Shown here in pieces: positions 44,701 through 58,300 of a stretch of DNA of 64,000 nt. Each line of letters starts with the position of its first letter. Within the stretch, counting starts at the first letter, position 1. Source of the DNA: Siderastrea siderea (Eukaryota; Cnidaria; Anthozoa; Scleractinia; Rhizangiidae); contig OZ034970.1 of assembly GCA_964030785.1 (NCBI GenBank), positions 3,197,911-3,261,910 on the forward strand, in the 5' to 3' direction. A model generated the notes under the pieces. That model saw only the letters and a program-made list of their open reading frames with translations. It did not search any database and was not told the DNA's origin. The translations under genes were made by a program, and so were the position numbers.

Positions 44701-47700
44701 CCGGTTACAGCGCTAACGCGACAGTGCCGGTACCAGAAATTTTGCAGGTAAAGCGGGCTACAAACTGGGTGGAATTGAAGCATTCCATGCAAAATTTATA
44801 CCGGATTGAAACAGATCAGGCAGTAGTCCTTACAGGAAATATAGATGTGAAGTGATCTACCTTTGGGATTCTTAGCAGCCTCTCCCATGATCTCCGAGAA
44901 GAAAGTCCTCAAGAAAAATAAAGCATCCTAAAAGGTAAAACACAAGTGAATTTAAATAATCCCAAAAGGAATGTCCATGCTCGTAAAAGAAAAACTGAAC
45001 AGTTACCCTGAAAAACACTCGACCAAGCCGAACATTTACAATCTTTCTTTTTATCACCAACCTAGACGCTTTTGAACTGCTTCTAAATAGTAATTGTGGT
45101 ACACAGGCTTTTGACATTAGTAATCCCAGCAGAAACTCCTTCTGCCCAGGAGGGCGAAAAACATGGGAACACATACGAAGCCTGCCGCGTGGCAATTTGC
45201 CGCACGTGTGGTGATGTAGAAGGAGGGACTGTCTCCTTCTAGATTACAACACGCGCGTTATGTTTCCACTCGACAGCAGACTGACTGTCGCGCGCGGTCG
45301 CGCGCGGTCGCTCGACTATCCCTGAGCAGAACGAGGGAACGCTCATACTCTCATGGTCTACCTTGCAGTAGTTCAACATAGGCATTTAAGTGATGAGCAA
45401 AGGTCATCAGTTCTATTCCTACCTTATGCGTGTGACAAAATAAATAGAAAAGAGGTATTACCTGGTCTACGTTAAGCCTCAGCGGCTGAATAGACACTCT
45501 TAGATTACACTCTTGAGCCTTGAGACCAGCATCAGGGCGAACGTACAGCATCTTTAGCAAAATCTAACAAAGACAAGTTACACATTATCACACGAGTCTT
45601 TTGGTTCGACAAGGAATCTGGCTTGTCAAGCAAGACTGCGAGAGGAAACAATGCGTGAGGCCCGCAGAGGAACGACTTTGTGGGAGGATATCACCTTAAC
45701 CATCGTAACGTTTCACTTTGCATGCAAAACGTATTCTTTGCCAACAGTATCAGAGGATGAAACTACTACAGACAGCCCTTTCTTAAGTACGTTCAGTTTT
45801 TGTTGATAATTGTTAAATGCCGGTCAAAGCAACACGGAGGCGACGCTACGTTTCAGGGAAAAGGTCGAGTATACTTCATGTCTCATCGCAACACAAACAA
45901 TAATTTTATCCAGTGTCCTTACCATGTTGGCATGGGACTGTTTTGGACAGGCCTCAGACGTGTACTGGTACAGGAACTTGTTTATCTGTGAGTGAGCCAA
46001 GCGGTCTCTTATCTCTACATCCTGTACAAGCACCACCAGCCGCGAGGCCTGCTCTGTGTGTTCTGGGTAATCCTCGTACTGCAGACGAATCTGAACGAAA
46101 TAAGTAGAAATGTTATCCTTGGCCTGTCTGAGAGTACACAGCTTTAAAACTAACAAACGACAACCATCGCGTACGCATGCTACTACAGACTCAACTACTA
46201 TAACCACCTATACAGCTTAACATCCAGGGCCCGGTTGTTCAAAGCACGATTAAGCTAACCCAGCTTAGCGTGAACTTTGATTCTAGTTTGATTACTGATC
46301 AATGAAGACTTCTCCAAAATATTATAACCCTTCAGTTTTGACTTACAGTTTTATTTGCCTTTAGCTTAAACTTAGCTTTTAAAAACAGTATCAACGAGAG
46401 AAACAAAAAACCGCTTTTGACTTTTAATCGTGGATTAGCGTTATTCGGCTTTCGAACAACTGGCCACAGAACTACAGGAATTACTGCCTTCATTATTGTT
46501 TTCATTTGAATAGTCACAGAAGGATTTTATCCACCATATATGGTGAAATCAGCAGCACTTCCAAAAAGTACCACAAATGTAGATTAGTCCCCTTCTGTAT
46601 GATTAAACAGCTGAAGAGTCTTTTACCTTGTTTAAGTGAAACTCCATTAACACGTTGTTATTTCTGTCGGGTCCTCCGTTACTCCGTGCGAGTTTCTTGG
46701 AGTTGTTAGCTGCCTTCTTACTGGGGAGTAACACAGTGGGCCTGGCAGAGAAGCTGTCAGCTGGTCGTCCTTTTTCATCCAGTGCAAAGCTTATTCTGTG
46801 AAAAAGATTAACAACGTTAAAGCACGTCATTTAATTTTAGTAACACTTTGAAAGCAAAGCGAGAGTTCAATCAAAATATATTGTTATGTTGGCAGTGAAT
46901 GAAGTGCCCGTGAGTCCATGAGTCCGTAATGGGGAGAGTTAACCTGCAACATTAAGTGGAATAGCGGAGTGTCCACAATGCTGAAGTTAAGTGCACGTTT
47001 TTTCTTTTGTTTTGCACTGAGACTAAAAACTCGTGACACATGCGTTCTAATTCTAATTACTTTCCAACCAATCAGATACCTGCACTACACTTTAAATCAC
47101 ATCCTGTTTCCTAAAATTCACGACTAGACCCGTTTGGAGAGAGGTTCCTCGCGTGGATTCATTTAAACAACAAACTCTTGTAAGTGGATGTTTGTCTCGA
47201 GAAAACAGTTTTACAACTTTTTGCAGTTTGTCGCTTGAAGGCGCCCTTACACTCACTTTTTCTTTTGGTCACGTGACCGTGTGCCGCCAAAGTCGCGGCC
47301 GCCAAACAAGTGCCACACCACAGACATCTCTTTTAACGTATAGCAGAACACCGCTGGCGGGAAATGACTGGGGGCGCTAAGTTGATCACTCGGACCAATC
47401 TACAAAGAAACAACGTTTAGCACAATATGTCATGTTCTACTAGGATGGTTCGATTGGTTCGATTTTATCGCGTTCTACTGGAGAAACCGTCAGTTACTTT
47501 GGTAATAAAAATTTTCAAGGAGCATTGAACTTTCTTGAAACAGTTAAACATAATGACCTGATGAACAAAAACCGGTTGAAAAACACTCAGCCAAAAGTGG
47601 TTTACGTTAAAACGGTTGATTCTTGTTATTGTCACTACCGTTATTTTTACTTGGTGTTTTGGAAAGCCAAAACGACGAGGCTTGTGTTACCGAGAAAAGT

Positions 47701-50700
47701 AAATAACTAGATAAGTAATAAATTCTGTCCTGAAAAAGTCGCGCAACGCTTAGCATAGAAAAGAGTAGAAGTGGAATTAAAAGAGCTGTTTCAGCTATAA
47801 TGAAGTTCAGTTATAACCGAGTTGTAATGGGAAAAAGGGATATTGTACGATACCTTCATACAGTGTAGATGGCCATTTTTGTATCGCACGTTTCCCTTCT
47901 CATTTTATGACTTACGACTGATGGAAAATTTGGAGAAAGGATGGTTAAATACTTACTGGAACAGTGAAATGATTCTCCACAATGTTGACTTGTTCATCAG
48001 TAAGGCACTTGATTATGACTTCATGTGTCAAACCTTCAGGTTCTTTATCTGGGTGTTCCAGAATACAGAAATCATCATCACTATCTTCCTCGTCCTCTTC
48101 TGTTTCCCCTGGAGTTCCTAAGTCCGCGCTATTGTCTTCAGCAGGGAAATAATCCTCCACTGCACTAGATAACTCATCATCTGGGAACAGGAACAGATCT
48201 CGCCTAGGTGATCTGGAGAGCTGGTGACTTAATTCTCCCTTGAAACCCTGTGAATTATAAAAAGAAATTTTATTACACGCCTACAATGTATTTAGGATGA
48301 TCTATAATAAAGTTTCGATATAACGCACGCTCTGATTGGTTGAAACAGCGTGCTTTATCAGAGTACAGATGCACGGAGTAGCCCGTGACGCCATTCTGCA
48401 CGCGCTGGCAAGCTGAAAACCTTTCTTGCGCGCGCTTGCAAGCTATGAAACAAACTTGATTTCTTGCAATTAAAAGCCCGTTTCTTTACAACTGTGAGCA
48501 AAGCTATATTATAAAACAAATAAAAAAGCCAAAACCGTGCTTTGTTCTGTCATAAAGCACTTAAGGAAGTGACGAGAGCACTCAAGAAGTAGGGAGAAGC
48601 ACTCGCCTGCGGTTCGTGTTCACCTTACACTTCTTTCGTGCTCTCGTCACTTCCTTGCGTGCTTTATCACAGAACAAAGCACGGTTTTGGCTTTTTTATT
48701 TGTCAAATACAAATGAAAATGGACAGGAGTTAAAGGGGCCACGAAAAGCAGTGTCAATTCAATGAAAATTAAAGCAGATTCAAACTTTTTGGGAGCACAC
48801 GGGAGTCGATGAGAGAAGAGAGAATTAGCGATCAAACGTGAGCAACGGTCTCATTTCTTGTCAATATGTAGAAAACTGAAGTAGGTCCATAGTCCTTGAG
48901 AATGAGAGATTTTAATAGAAGAGCAAAGACAGTGTACGGTCAAACGCGGTAACAAGAGCTTCGACTTTCTCGGGACCAAACACTGCGAGACAAAAGACCT
49001 GATGCCAGTTAGTAAAGGTGTGGGGTTTTTTTAAGCTCTGGAGAGCCATCTTAGATGACTTCTTTCTGCTAAGTCATTGTGTAAAAAGGTACCGTATCCT
49101 GAGTGGATTCTTCCGGAGAGTGCGTATCTACCATGGCCTCTGTCATGATACTGCTCAGTGTGCCTTCATCCACGGACCCCTGCTTGACCGGCGGCTCAGC
49201 TGGACAGCGGCTTGGAGTCTAAAAGGTAGAATTTAAAATTATAGAGTCGAGTGCTTGACCCTTACAAATATGAAGCTGCAAACTGTTACAAACTGTGTTG
49301 ATAATTGAGCACCCTCCTAGTTAACCTTGTAGTATTGTTGTGTTGAGTGCAAGTCTCACCCATGAAGAGACATCACGTTTTTTTCCCTGGATTGGATGCT
49401 TATCAGTTACAGGCTATCCCCGGATAACAAACTCCTGTTGGCAAACGCCAAAAAGTTCAGTGACACAAGACTTCACTCGATAAATCTCCAAATACAAGAA
49501 AACATTGTTTAATACTAATAACCATCAACCTCAGTTTTGCCATTGGCAACTGTTTCTCACGGCCTTGTATAAGGCCTACGAAATGATCTTTCTTCAAGAT
49601 TTATGGTGAACGTCTTGCATTACTAAAATTTGAAAGTGAACAACGGGCCAATGTGAGTTTTCCGCAATTAGTTTCCCAAAATATTTTTCTACTAATGTCG
49701 CGACGTACACATATGTAATCTTGACTTTGCTCAAACCAGTTTTAACACTTAAGTTGCCGTGTGAATGCGTTCGCTTCATACATCTGTAAAGAGATAAGAG
49801 GCACTGTGTCCAAGCTCCCAACAAGAGGACGCAACTAGGGATCGAGACCCAGCCCTGCAGATCTAGGGTGCATCGGGGATAGGGACCTTTGTGCAGCTGT
49901 TTTTAAACCCAATTTTTTCAAACTTGATTGGCCAGCTATAATTCGCCTATCGTGATTAGCCTATAGTCACAACATGGTAGAGGAATTTATGCTTGAGCAT
50001 GACATGACGGGCAAATACCAAATTCCTGAAAAACAGCCAACCATAAAGCAGCAGAAGATCTCCAAGTTTCCTTCACCGTTTGTGAACAAAGGCGGACATG
50101 AAGTCAAATTATAACCGGCAGATCATGGTGTACAACTAACAGTTGAATCTGCAAACATACCGAGGGTGTTTTAGCGGTATCGGGTGTCTCCGGTTCATAA
50201 CTAGGTACCAGGTCTCCATCTGCCGCAATGTACTGAATCAGCTGCAGCAGAGCGGAGCATGAGTCCGAGCAAGTCCTGACGTGAACTGTGTTGTTAGACA
50301 TGCGCAGTTCCACCTGGGGATGACCCTGGTCAAAACAAAAAATAGCACTGCTTAAGTGTTTGGATTGGCTACGAATTAAAGGTAGGTTAACAACTGCATT
50401 GCTTAATGGCGGTTGGGTGCCTGAAATATCCACGGGCCCATAGATGGAATAACGTCCCCATGGCTGGCACATCCCCACAATCCAGCCATGAGCCTCCGCG
50501 CAAGGCAACACTGTCAGACCGAAACATCAGTGGAAAGAAGGGGGAAAGGAAGGGGGGGAAAACTTGCTGAAGAAACCTCTCGGCGAACAGCGCTGGCTGA
50601 AAAACTCCTCACGCTGCCCAAAACATACGCCACATGAACGCCGTTGAGAACTACTGCCCATGCGCCTCCAGACCGACGACTGACCAGTAGCACTGTTGCC

Positions 50701-53700
50701 GCTCTTTGTTGTAACATCCGTTAAATTGCATTTAAATGCATTTTAGGTCAAAATTTAATTTGACCCCAAGGTACCTATACATATCACAGAGATCACAGGC
50801 AACCCATATGTGCATGCTGTTAAAGGGAGCGCCTGGTAGCATTACTACCGCCTCCCTCCTTGATGGAATGCTACTCCACTTCATTTTTTTCCATGATATC
50901 ACAACAAAGGAATCCTTGAAAAAAATACACAGGTGTATGTGAAATGATGTAGTTATAACTTGTGTTTGTTATCTCTTACCTGGTCACTCCCATCGCAGCA
51001 TGTGAAGAGAGACAGTTCAAACATCCCAAGATCAAGAACACACACATAGTCTGAAAAAACACAACACCTGCATCAGTATAACAAGAAAAGCATGTAAGTG
51101 AAAGTGGTAAAAGTAGCTTGACATAAAAGAGGCTCAGATGTCCAAAAGACAATTAACACCAATCTAGATTTAACAGCTAACCAAGGGTTATTGTTTTTGT
51201 TGTTGTTATTTTTTTGTTTGTTTGTTTGTTCGTTTGTTTGTTGGTTTTTTTGGCTAATGCTTGAAAGTTTGAGATGACACAAAGTCAAAAGTGAAAGGCA
51301 AAGTAACAAAAGAAATCATTTACAACCAAGCCATGTGGACAACTTACTTCTAATATTGGCAGATCCACTGCATTTGTCCGACAAATACAACGCAGCGTCG
51401 TCAATAATGAATCTGTTACAGGAAGAAACACACAAAAAGGTCAACTGTATAAACATATTGGAAAATGAACCAAACACTGTTGGAAGTACCATGAGAAGTT
51501 TCTCAAAAAGCTGAATTTTGAAAATGGAGCCATGAGTGCAATGAGGAAAAATGCAATTGCAAATTACACGTGAAAACCTTCCAAGAGTTCAACGAATAGT
51601 GAAACCTTGATATCTGCAACTGAACTATAAATCCTCACATCACGCTGGGAGTCGGTCAGTTGCGACTTCATACGACGAAATTTCCTGGGAAATGTCTGCG
51701 AAGCGAATATTTGTAAGATACTTTCGAACGAAACCTCGAGAGGCAAAGCGAAAGTTCGCACCAAACAAATCATTAGGCCTTCAAAATTTTGTTTCAGGAA
51801 AAGTTCCGCTCGTTTTCGGCGAAAAGTCCATGCCAGAAAAGGGTCATTTTCAACGAATTATATTTGCTTTATTTTGCACAGTACTGTACACAACCAACAA
51901 AGGAGTTGAATGTCTTGATGAATAAATGAATCAAAACTTGAATCACCTGCCTGTGAACTATGGATGTAGTAAGAATGATATTAAAAGTTGATACCTTGCG
52001 AATAAACCTAAAAAACAATTTTTAAGGATTCTTGAGATCGAAGGAAATGCATGTACCTCGTCAAAATAACATCTTATTAAACTAAACGCTCTATGTAGTA
52101 TGTTGATATCCAAGCCAAGAAGGAATACGGTGTAATACAGTGTAATCCGAATCTCTCCTCGCTATTTTAGCCATCTTGACGCTGCAAATTGTATACTGTT
52201 GTATAAGATCAGACACTTTTTGTTTCCTTCCTGTCATGCACTGAGATGTTTTAACATCAGGTGAATGCCATGAAAAATATCCAGCATACCTCAGAAGAGA
52301 CACACTGGACTCAATCGTGATGTTACTTGACACGCTGAAAGTTCCCATGGTAACCAGAACTCGTAAAGGGAGGTGGATAGGTCTGCAAACAAGACGTATT
52401 ACGTAACTAATACTGTAAGGTAAGGTAGGCAAAGTTACACTCAAGGCACAGGTTACCCACGAAACAACTAGGAGTGTTACTACTGTCCTTGCGCTGGTTT
52501 CACAGCGGTCAAACGCAAAAAACTACGTCACTTCCGGTTTTTCAGAGCCTTGAAGTTTGAATCAGTTCAGCCTTTTACGAGCATCAAGTTCGTATGAAAA
52601 CGATGCAAAAAATGTCCCAATAAACCAAATTGCACGCCGATAAAATTTGTGGATGCCAGTTACTTCATTCTGAACACATACTCAAAGCAAAAAGCTTGAG
52701 CTGCTTCTGACTGATGTGATGGGGCTGGTAGATTAGAGGGTTACCCCCAGCGAAGTTTTGTTGATTTTTCCTAATGATTCGTTAGTACACACTTACAGAC
52801 CTACATGTAAATGCAGACAGGCAGTGTGGAGTAAAGTTACTTGCCTGGGCTAACAACAACATTACAGACCACTAACTCTGCAATGGACTAGCATCCCGTC
52901 CACAGAGGAGTAGTAATGCTCCAAGGCAGTTTATACTGTAGAAACCGGATATGTATGAGCCATCCGTTCCGTTCATACCGTTGTTTTGGACATACCCTTC
53001 ACAAGAGTCCCTACAGATAGGCTTGGAGGTTAACCAGTTTTGTTTGGGCTTTTGGTAAGGATAATTTCTTCAAATCTCGTTAAACTTACAAAGGTAGAGT
53101 TTGCAAAACTTGAACAAACCTGTAATCAATGGTACCTTCCCACACATGCAAGTGAAACACTGTTACGACCGCTGGGGGACTGAAACCAAGAACCGGATCA
53201 TCCTTCACGTCAAAGAAATCTTTGACCTGAGACAAAGTCATGTGTCAGTTGTCAAGCAATCACATGCTCAAGATACGTGTAAGTTCTATCAAGACAGGGA
53301 GTCTTTGAGTAATTCTGAGGAGACAAATGAGGTGAGTCTCTCTAACACATCACTACAGCCATTTGCCATTTACTTTTCGGGTCTGAGTCCCCTTTCTTAT
53401 CAGGAACACTGAGATCTAAGCTCTGCTAAGCGAGTCCTACAGCCCCAAAGTTAACGATTCTGATTTTAAAGTCCAGCCTCACATCCATACACACTCGTCT
53501 AAAATTCTGAAGAGTATATTTGTAAAAAATGGTATTTGTTCCGACAGTTGAATTACCAAAGAACGTATGAATACCTGCGTAAGCCACATTTGTTTAGAAG
53601 AGAGCATCCTGTGGCGAAGAGTGCATCTACGAAGACCCAGAGAAAATAAAATTTCCTGCAACATTCAGATAAAACCAAATCACGATATGTAAAATACAGA

Positions 53701-55316
53701 TTAAGCAACCTTTAACTTGAAGAGCACCCGAGTTGGCGACCACTGAGAGCGAAATAGTATGAAATCTTTAAGAGCGCAGTGCAGAGAAGCTACATATATC
53801 ATATATCATAGTATATCTTAGGGACACTCATTCTCAGTTAACAGTATCAGATTACCATACAAATGAAAGAGGATCTGTAGTAGAATTAAACTCCTCTTTG
53901 CACTTTAGCCACCTTACCTTGATGTTCTTTGCAGTATCTGAAGAAACCTTGACAGCAAAGGCAAACATCGGTTCACCAGTGTTCCCATCAGCTTGCCTTA
54001 TGCCTGGCTCAGTGTGGTATAGAGTCGACTGGAGCTCGGCGCCACTGAATGCAGACTCCATGGACGCATGGGCGCCCTGTGGTACCACAGGTGCATGTTG
54101 AAAAGCGACCTTTTGCGACTGAAGGCATAAGTAGCTAAGATCGATTTGACTTTTGTAACACGCTGCTATGAAGAACGTAACGTCGTTAAATTCGGCTGCT
54201 ATTTCTCCTAGCACGTCTTCAGATCTGGGGTTACAATCCCTGGGAGTAGAACTTGAAGATAAAACCTGAAAACCAGACAAAGGTGTTTAATGGTGTAATA
54301 GTTACCAGATCTAATTGCATATCCTAAGGATAAACGAAAGAACGAATCAGAGTGTCGAATTAGAAGAAAGAGCTCCTGCTCTCTCCAGCCAAACGTATTA
54401 ATGAATTCGATGATAAGATTCGGTGCAGTAATACAAAATTTTGTGGCAAGAAATCCTTCACTTCCATTCCACGGTGTGTTATTTGCAAATGTATGTTCTA
54501 GATAAGCTGACTCTTGGCGATTTCAGTATGTTTCATGTTATCGTATTTTCTCTCTTTAAGAGAAAACCAGAACAAAAAAAAATTCCAGATCAAACCTCAC
54601 TGAATTTTCTTTGAAAAGCCAGTGTATCTTTGTGTGGGCTCAAATTTAAGACCTATCCTGAATACTAGCTGGAGTTGTTTCCATGTAAGATCCAAATTGA
54701 ACTCCTTGGACACGATTCCACATTAATAGCCCACTAATGATCTAGGTATTAGTTTCCATAGAAACTGAGGTTCTGCATTGGTAGGGAGTTAAACACTTTA
54801 GCTTGATAGGGGCTGAGTTAACCCTTTAAGCCCAGTAGTGACAAGCATCTATTTCTCCATACAATATCCCTACTTAATCAAACATACAGGTCACGAGATT
54901 AAAGGAAATGATCACCAAACATAAAATGTCTCAGTGACGAGAATATGCATGTTGATACTGGAGCTTATAGGGGTAATATCAGACTTGTACGCAGTCGCTA
55001 TTAATGATGAAACTTCTATAAGGTATGACCACAATCAAGATCCTGCTGTTTTTAAAGTAACTGAAAGAAACTATAATGAAAAAAACAGCAAAGAAAAAAC
55101 GACGAGCGAGTTTGCTTTCCCGATATTTCGGACAGTCAAGCCGTCCTTCTTCGGGGGATTTAATGAAAATACGGATAGTCGTTACAATATGTAGTAAAAC
55201 GGTTACAATAGATATATGATACGATTGTTTGGAATTTAAAATTTAAACAAGCCAATGAGGACGACAAAAAAATTACCATGAATAAACAAAGGGAAGTGTA
55301 AAAAAATAAATAAATA

Positions 55317-55369
<53 letters not shown>

Positions 55370-58300
55370 GAGGATTAATAGTCATCTTCTCTGTTTATAC
55401 CATGTGGTTGCATAGTTTTAGCCCTACCTATATAAAATGATTCTCGAGCTCTACGTATGGATTCTCTTTTAGAATTAATGAGTTCGAGTAGAATAACTTC
55501 GATGTCCGTGAGTTTGTGTCCCTTCTGATTAAAGTGCTGCGGTACTGCATCGGTGGTCTTGTTTTGTATGGCTCTACGATGCTCTCCAAATCTGTCACGT
55601 AGTGCGCGTTTTGTTGTCCGACGTATTCTGCTGGAGCATTTGGAGTGTTTTTGCATTTTCGGCATTGGATCATGTAGATGAGGTTTTCGGATGCACATGT
55701 GATTGTTTGCTTGATATGATGTACTTGGCCTGTGTTTTTGAATGTACACGATGACAGACCATCTTGAATGAAGGAGCAGGTTTTACATTTTTTTTTTTAG
55801 TTACATTTCTTGATTCTTGGCGGGCTTGTTTGTCTGTGTATTTTTTACTTTTGCTCTAACGCTATTTTTCCTTCGCTCCTTCCCATGTCACCCCGCACGC
55901 CCCAATAGAATCCAATCTTCTTTCCCCTTCCCCCAGACTCAGACGAGTCTGGGTTAATATAAGGGAAATTGGCCACCAGGAACTGATTCAGTGGACAACG
56001 TTCAGAGCGCTAGCCCATCATCTTCACTCTAGCGAAAGGTCAATGCTCAAAAAATAAGGTTTTGAATCTCTTTAATGTGGCCAATTTACCTGAACTCAGG
56101 TTATAAGTCTGCTCTCTGCCAGTAATGATTTTTAACCACCGTTTACATGACAATTTGGAATTTGAAATATTTGCCTTTAATGTTTGAAAGCTCCTACCCA
56201 CCAGCAGATTGCGCCGTAATCATTTAGATAAAGGACACTTATCACTACTTCTTTTATCGTAAAAACCTTTACCTCGCTAACAGGAAAAACTGCCAGCCTC
56301 GCCTTGCTAACGTTGAGTGTGAGAGTAAAGGTTGTCTGGCCGTTTGGATTAGAGGTGGTGCGTTTATACTTGTTATCCAAAGATGTCAAATTACTGCTGC
56401 CATCTTCAGACGAAGATACATCTGTGTACAAAACAAAACACAAAATCAAACACAGCGACAAACACGCCTTCCCAGAAGCTTACAAAGCTGTCTTTTTGGA
56501 TTCTATCCTACACAGCATTGCGATCATATCATAAAATTTTGATATTGCGCGCGCTCCGATTAATACCAAAACGTGCATTTGAAAAGGGTAAAATTCAGAT
56601 TTTTGACAAGACTTTTGTGGCAAAGAATAACAAAGAGGACGCAGCCGGCACTGCCTGTTACACTTCACAATAGCAGTCCTGCAACAGAGACTACTTTTAT
56701 ATTGTCTTTAGGGATTTCTTTTATATTCTCATACTCTCGGGTTGAGAACAGGCCAGTTTCCGTTTTCTTTTCCGTTTCTGTCATTTCTCTCTTGGCTTCT
56801 CTTCTAGTGGAGCCTCTGTGGGACACCACTCCATTACTGAGTGATAACAGGGACCTTAGGGAATGCAGTTTCCAGTGTTCTCTGGCCTGCCCACATTAAT
56901 ACATAAGGTGGGATGTGGAATAATATCATGGACTGAAAGCAGGGTTTATTCTAGAGCGCGGCTTTGCGGGATTTCCGCAACTCGAAAAAAAAATGCCCCA
57001 TAAAATTTACGTTGGCGCGTCAAATGGGGCAAACAAAATTGTGTCCAAGGATAAGTACTAATTTTCTGAAACAAAGTATTCGAAAACCTCACTGACCATA
57101 AGACTGATATGACCGCGACGAGAGCCATTATTTTACGAGACAAACATCTGGGATTCCGCAGTTACTCGAATCTAGGCCTTCTCAGTTGCTCCTTTCTTGG
57201 GCCCCCATTCTTGAAAAAGGGCCCCCAATAGGAGCCCCTAAAATCACAGAAGGGGGCCCACTGGGCCCTAATTGGCCAATTTCTAGAATAAACCCTGTGA
57301 AAGTCACACCCAATCACATCTTCACATGCTGACGTCCTCTCTCAGTCAAACTTGTGCAGTTGACATTTACATGAAATTTGTGTGACATCAATGCATTGTT
57401 ATATTTGCCATTAGTTACCATCATCGTAACTTCGTAGCCCTGATCTGCACATAACAAACCGATCAGGTCCTTGTGCCTGTAGCATCTGACTTGCCAGGTC
57501 CAACCCTGTGCCAATATTGAAACCACATGGATCAGGCCGGTCAGATGGGGAAGGGGCCATGGGTTCCCATAGTAGCAGGTCACTGGCCAATCTGGAGAAT
57601 GAAAACAGAAGAAAAATAATTTTTATTGTCTTGTCGAGCCTGGTGTGCACGTTAGCAACCCAATCTAATGGTAAGAGAATAAAATAGCTAAATCTCTGGT
57701 GGCCTGAGCTCCAAACTTCGGTGACGGGTCAGCAGTAAATCTCCATGTCTGATGAAGACCAGTGAAAACGTTGTGGACTACATCACAGGCGACTGCTCAG
57801 TAAACGTCCCTTAAGGTAACTGTTGATACACTTTACTGTTACAGTTTCCTGTGTTTTAACGCCATTACGTATACATCAAGTATCAGTGAGTTTGTGAATG
57901 TGATGCTGTAGTTCCAACCTGTTGTATATGTTCTCGAACACGTCTTTTGTGTGAAGGTTGACATCCAGTCTGGGGAAGGTACACTCCACGTGCACCTTAG
58001 ACGACGACACTGTGTCATCTTGAAATTTGGTCATTTCTTCCTGACTTCCGGGCATTAAAAGCTGAAAGAAAAAACAAATAGTTTACTAACTCTGCCTGTT
58101 AACTGCGACTATAATGTCTAGCAAGCGTAAATCCTCTATTAAGCCCCTCCCCCCCTGGAGGGGGGCTTATTTATTTCAAGCACGCTTGACGGGGGGGGGG
58201 GGGGGGCAGTTAATAGAGAGAGGGGGACTTATTTATTTTAGCAGAATGCTAGTACTGAGTTATCAGTTCTTGAACAATGAAGTGTTATATTGGTGATTAC

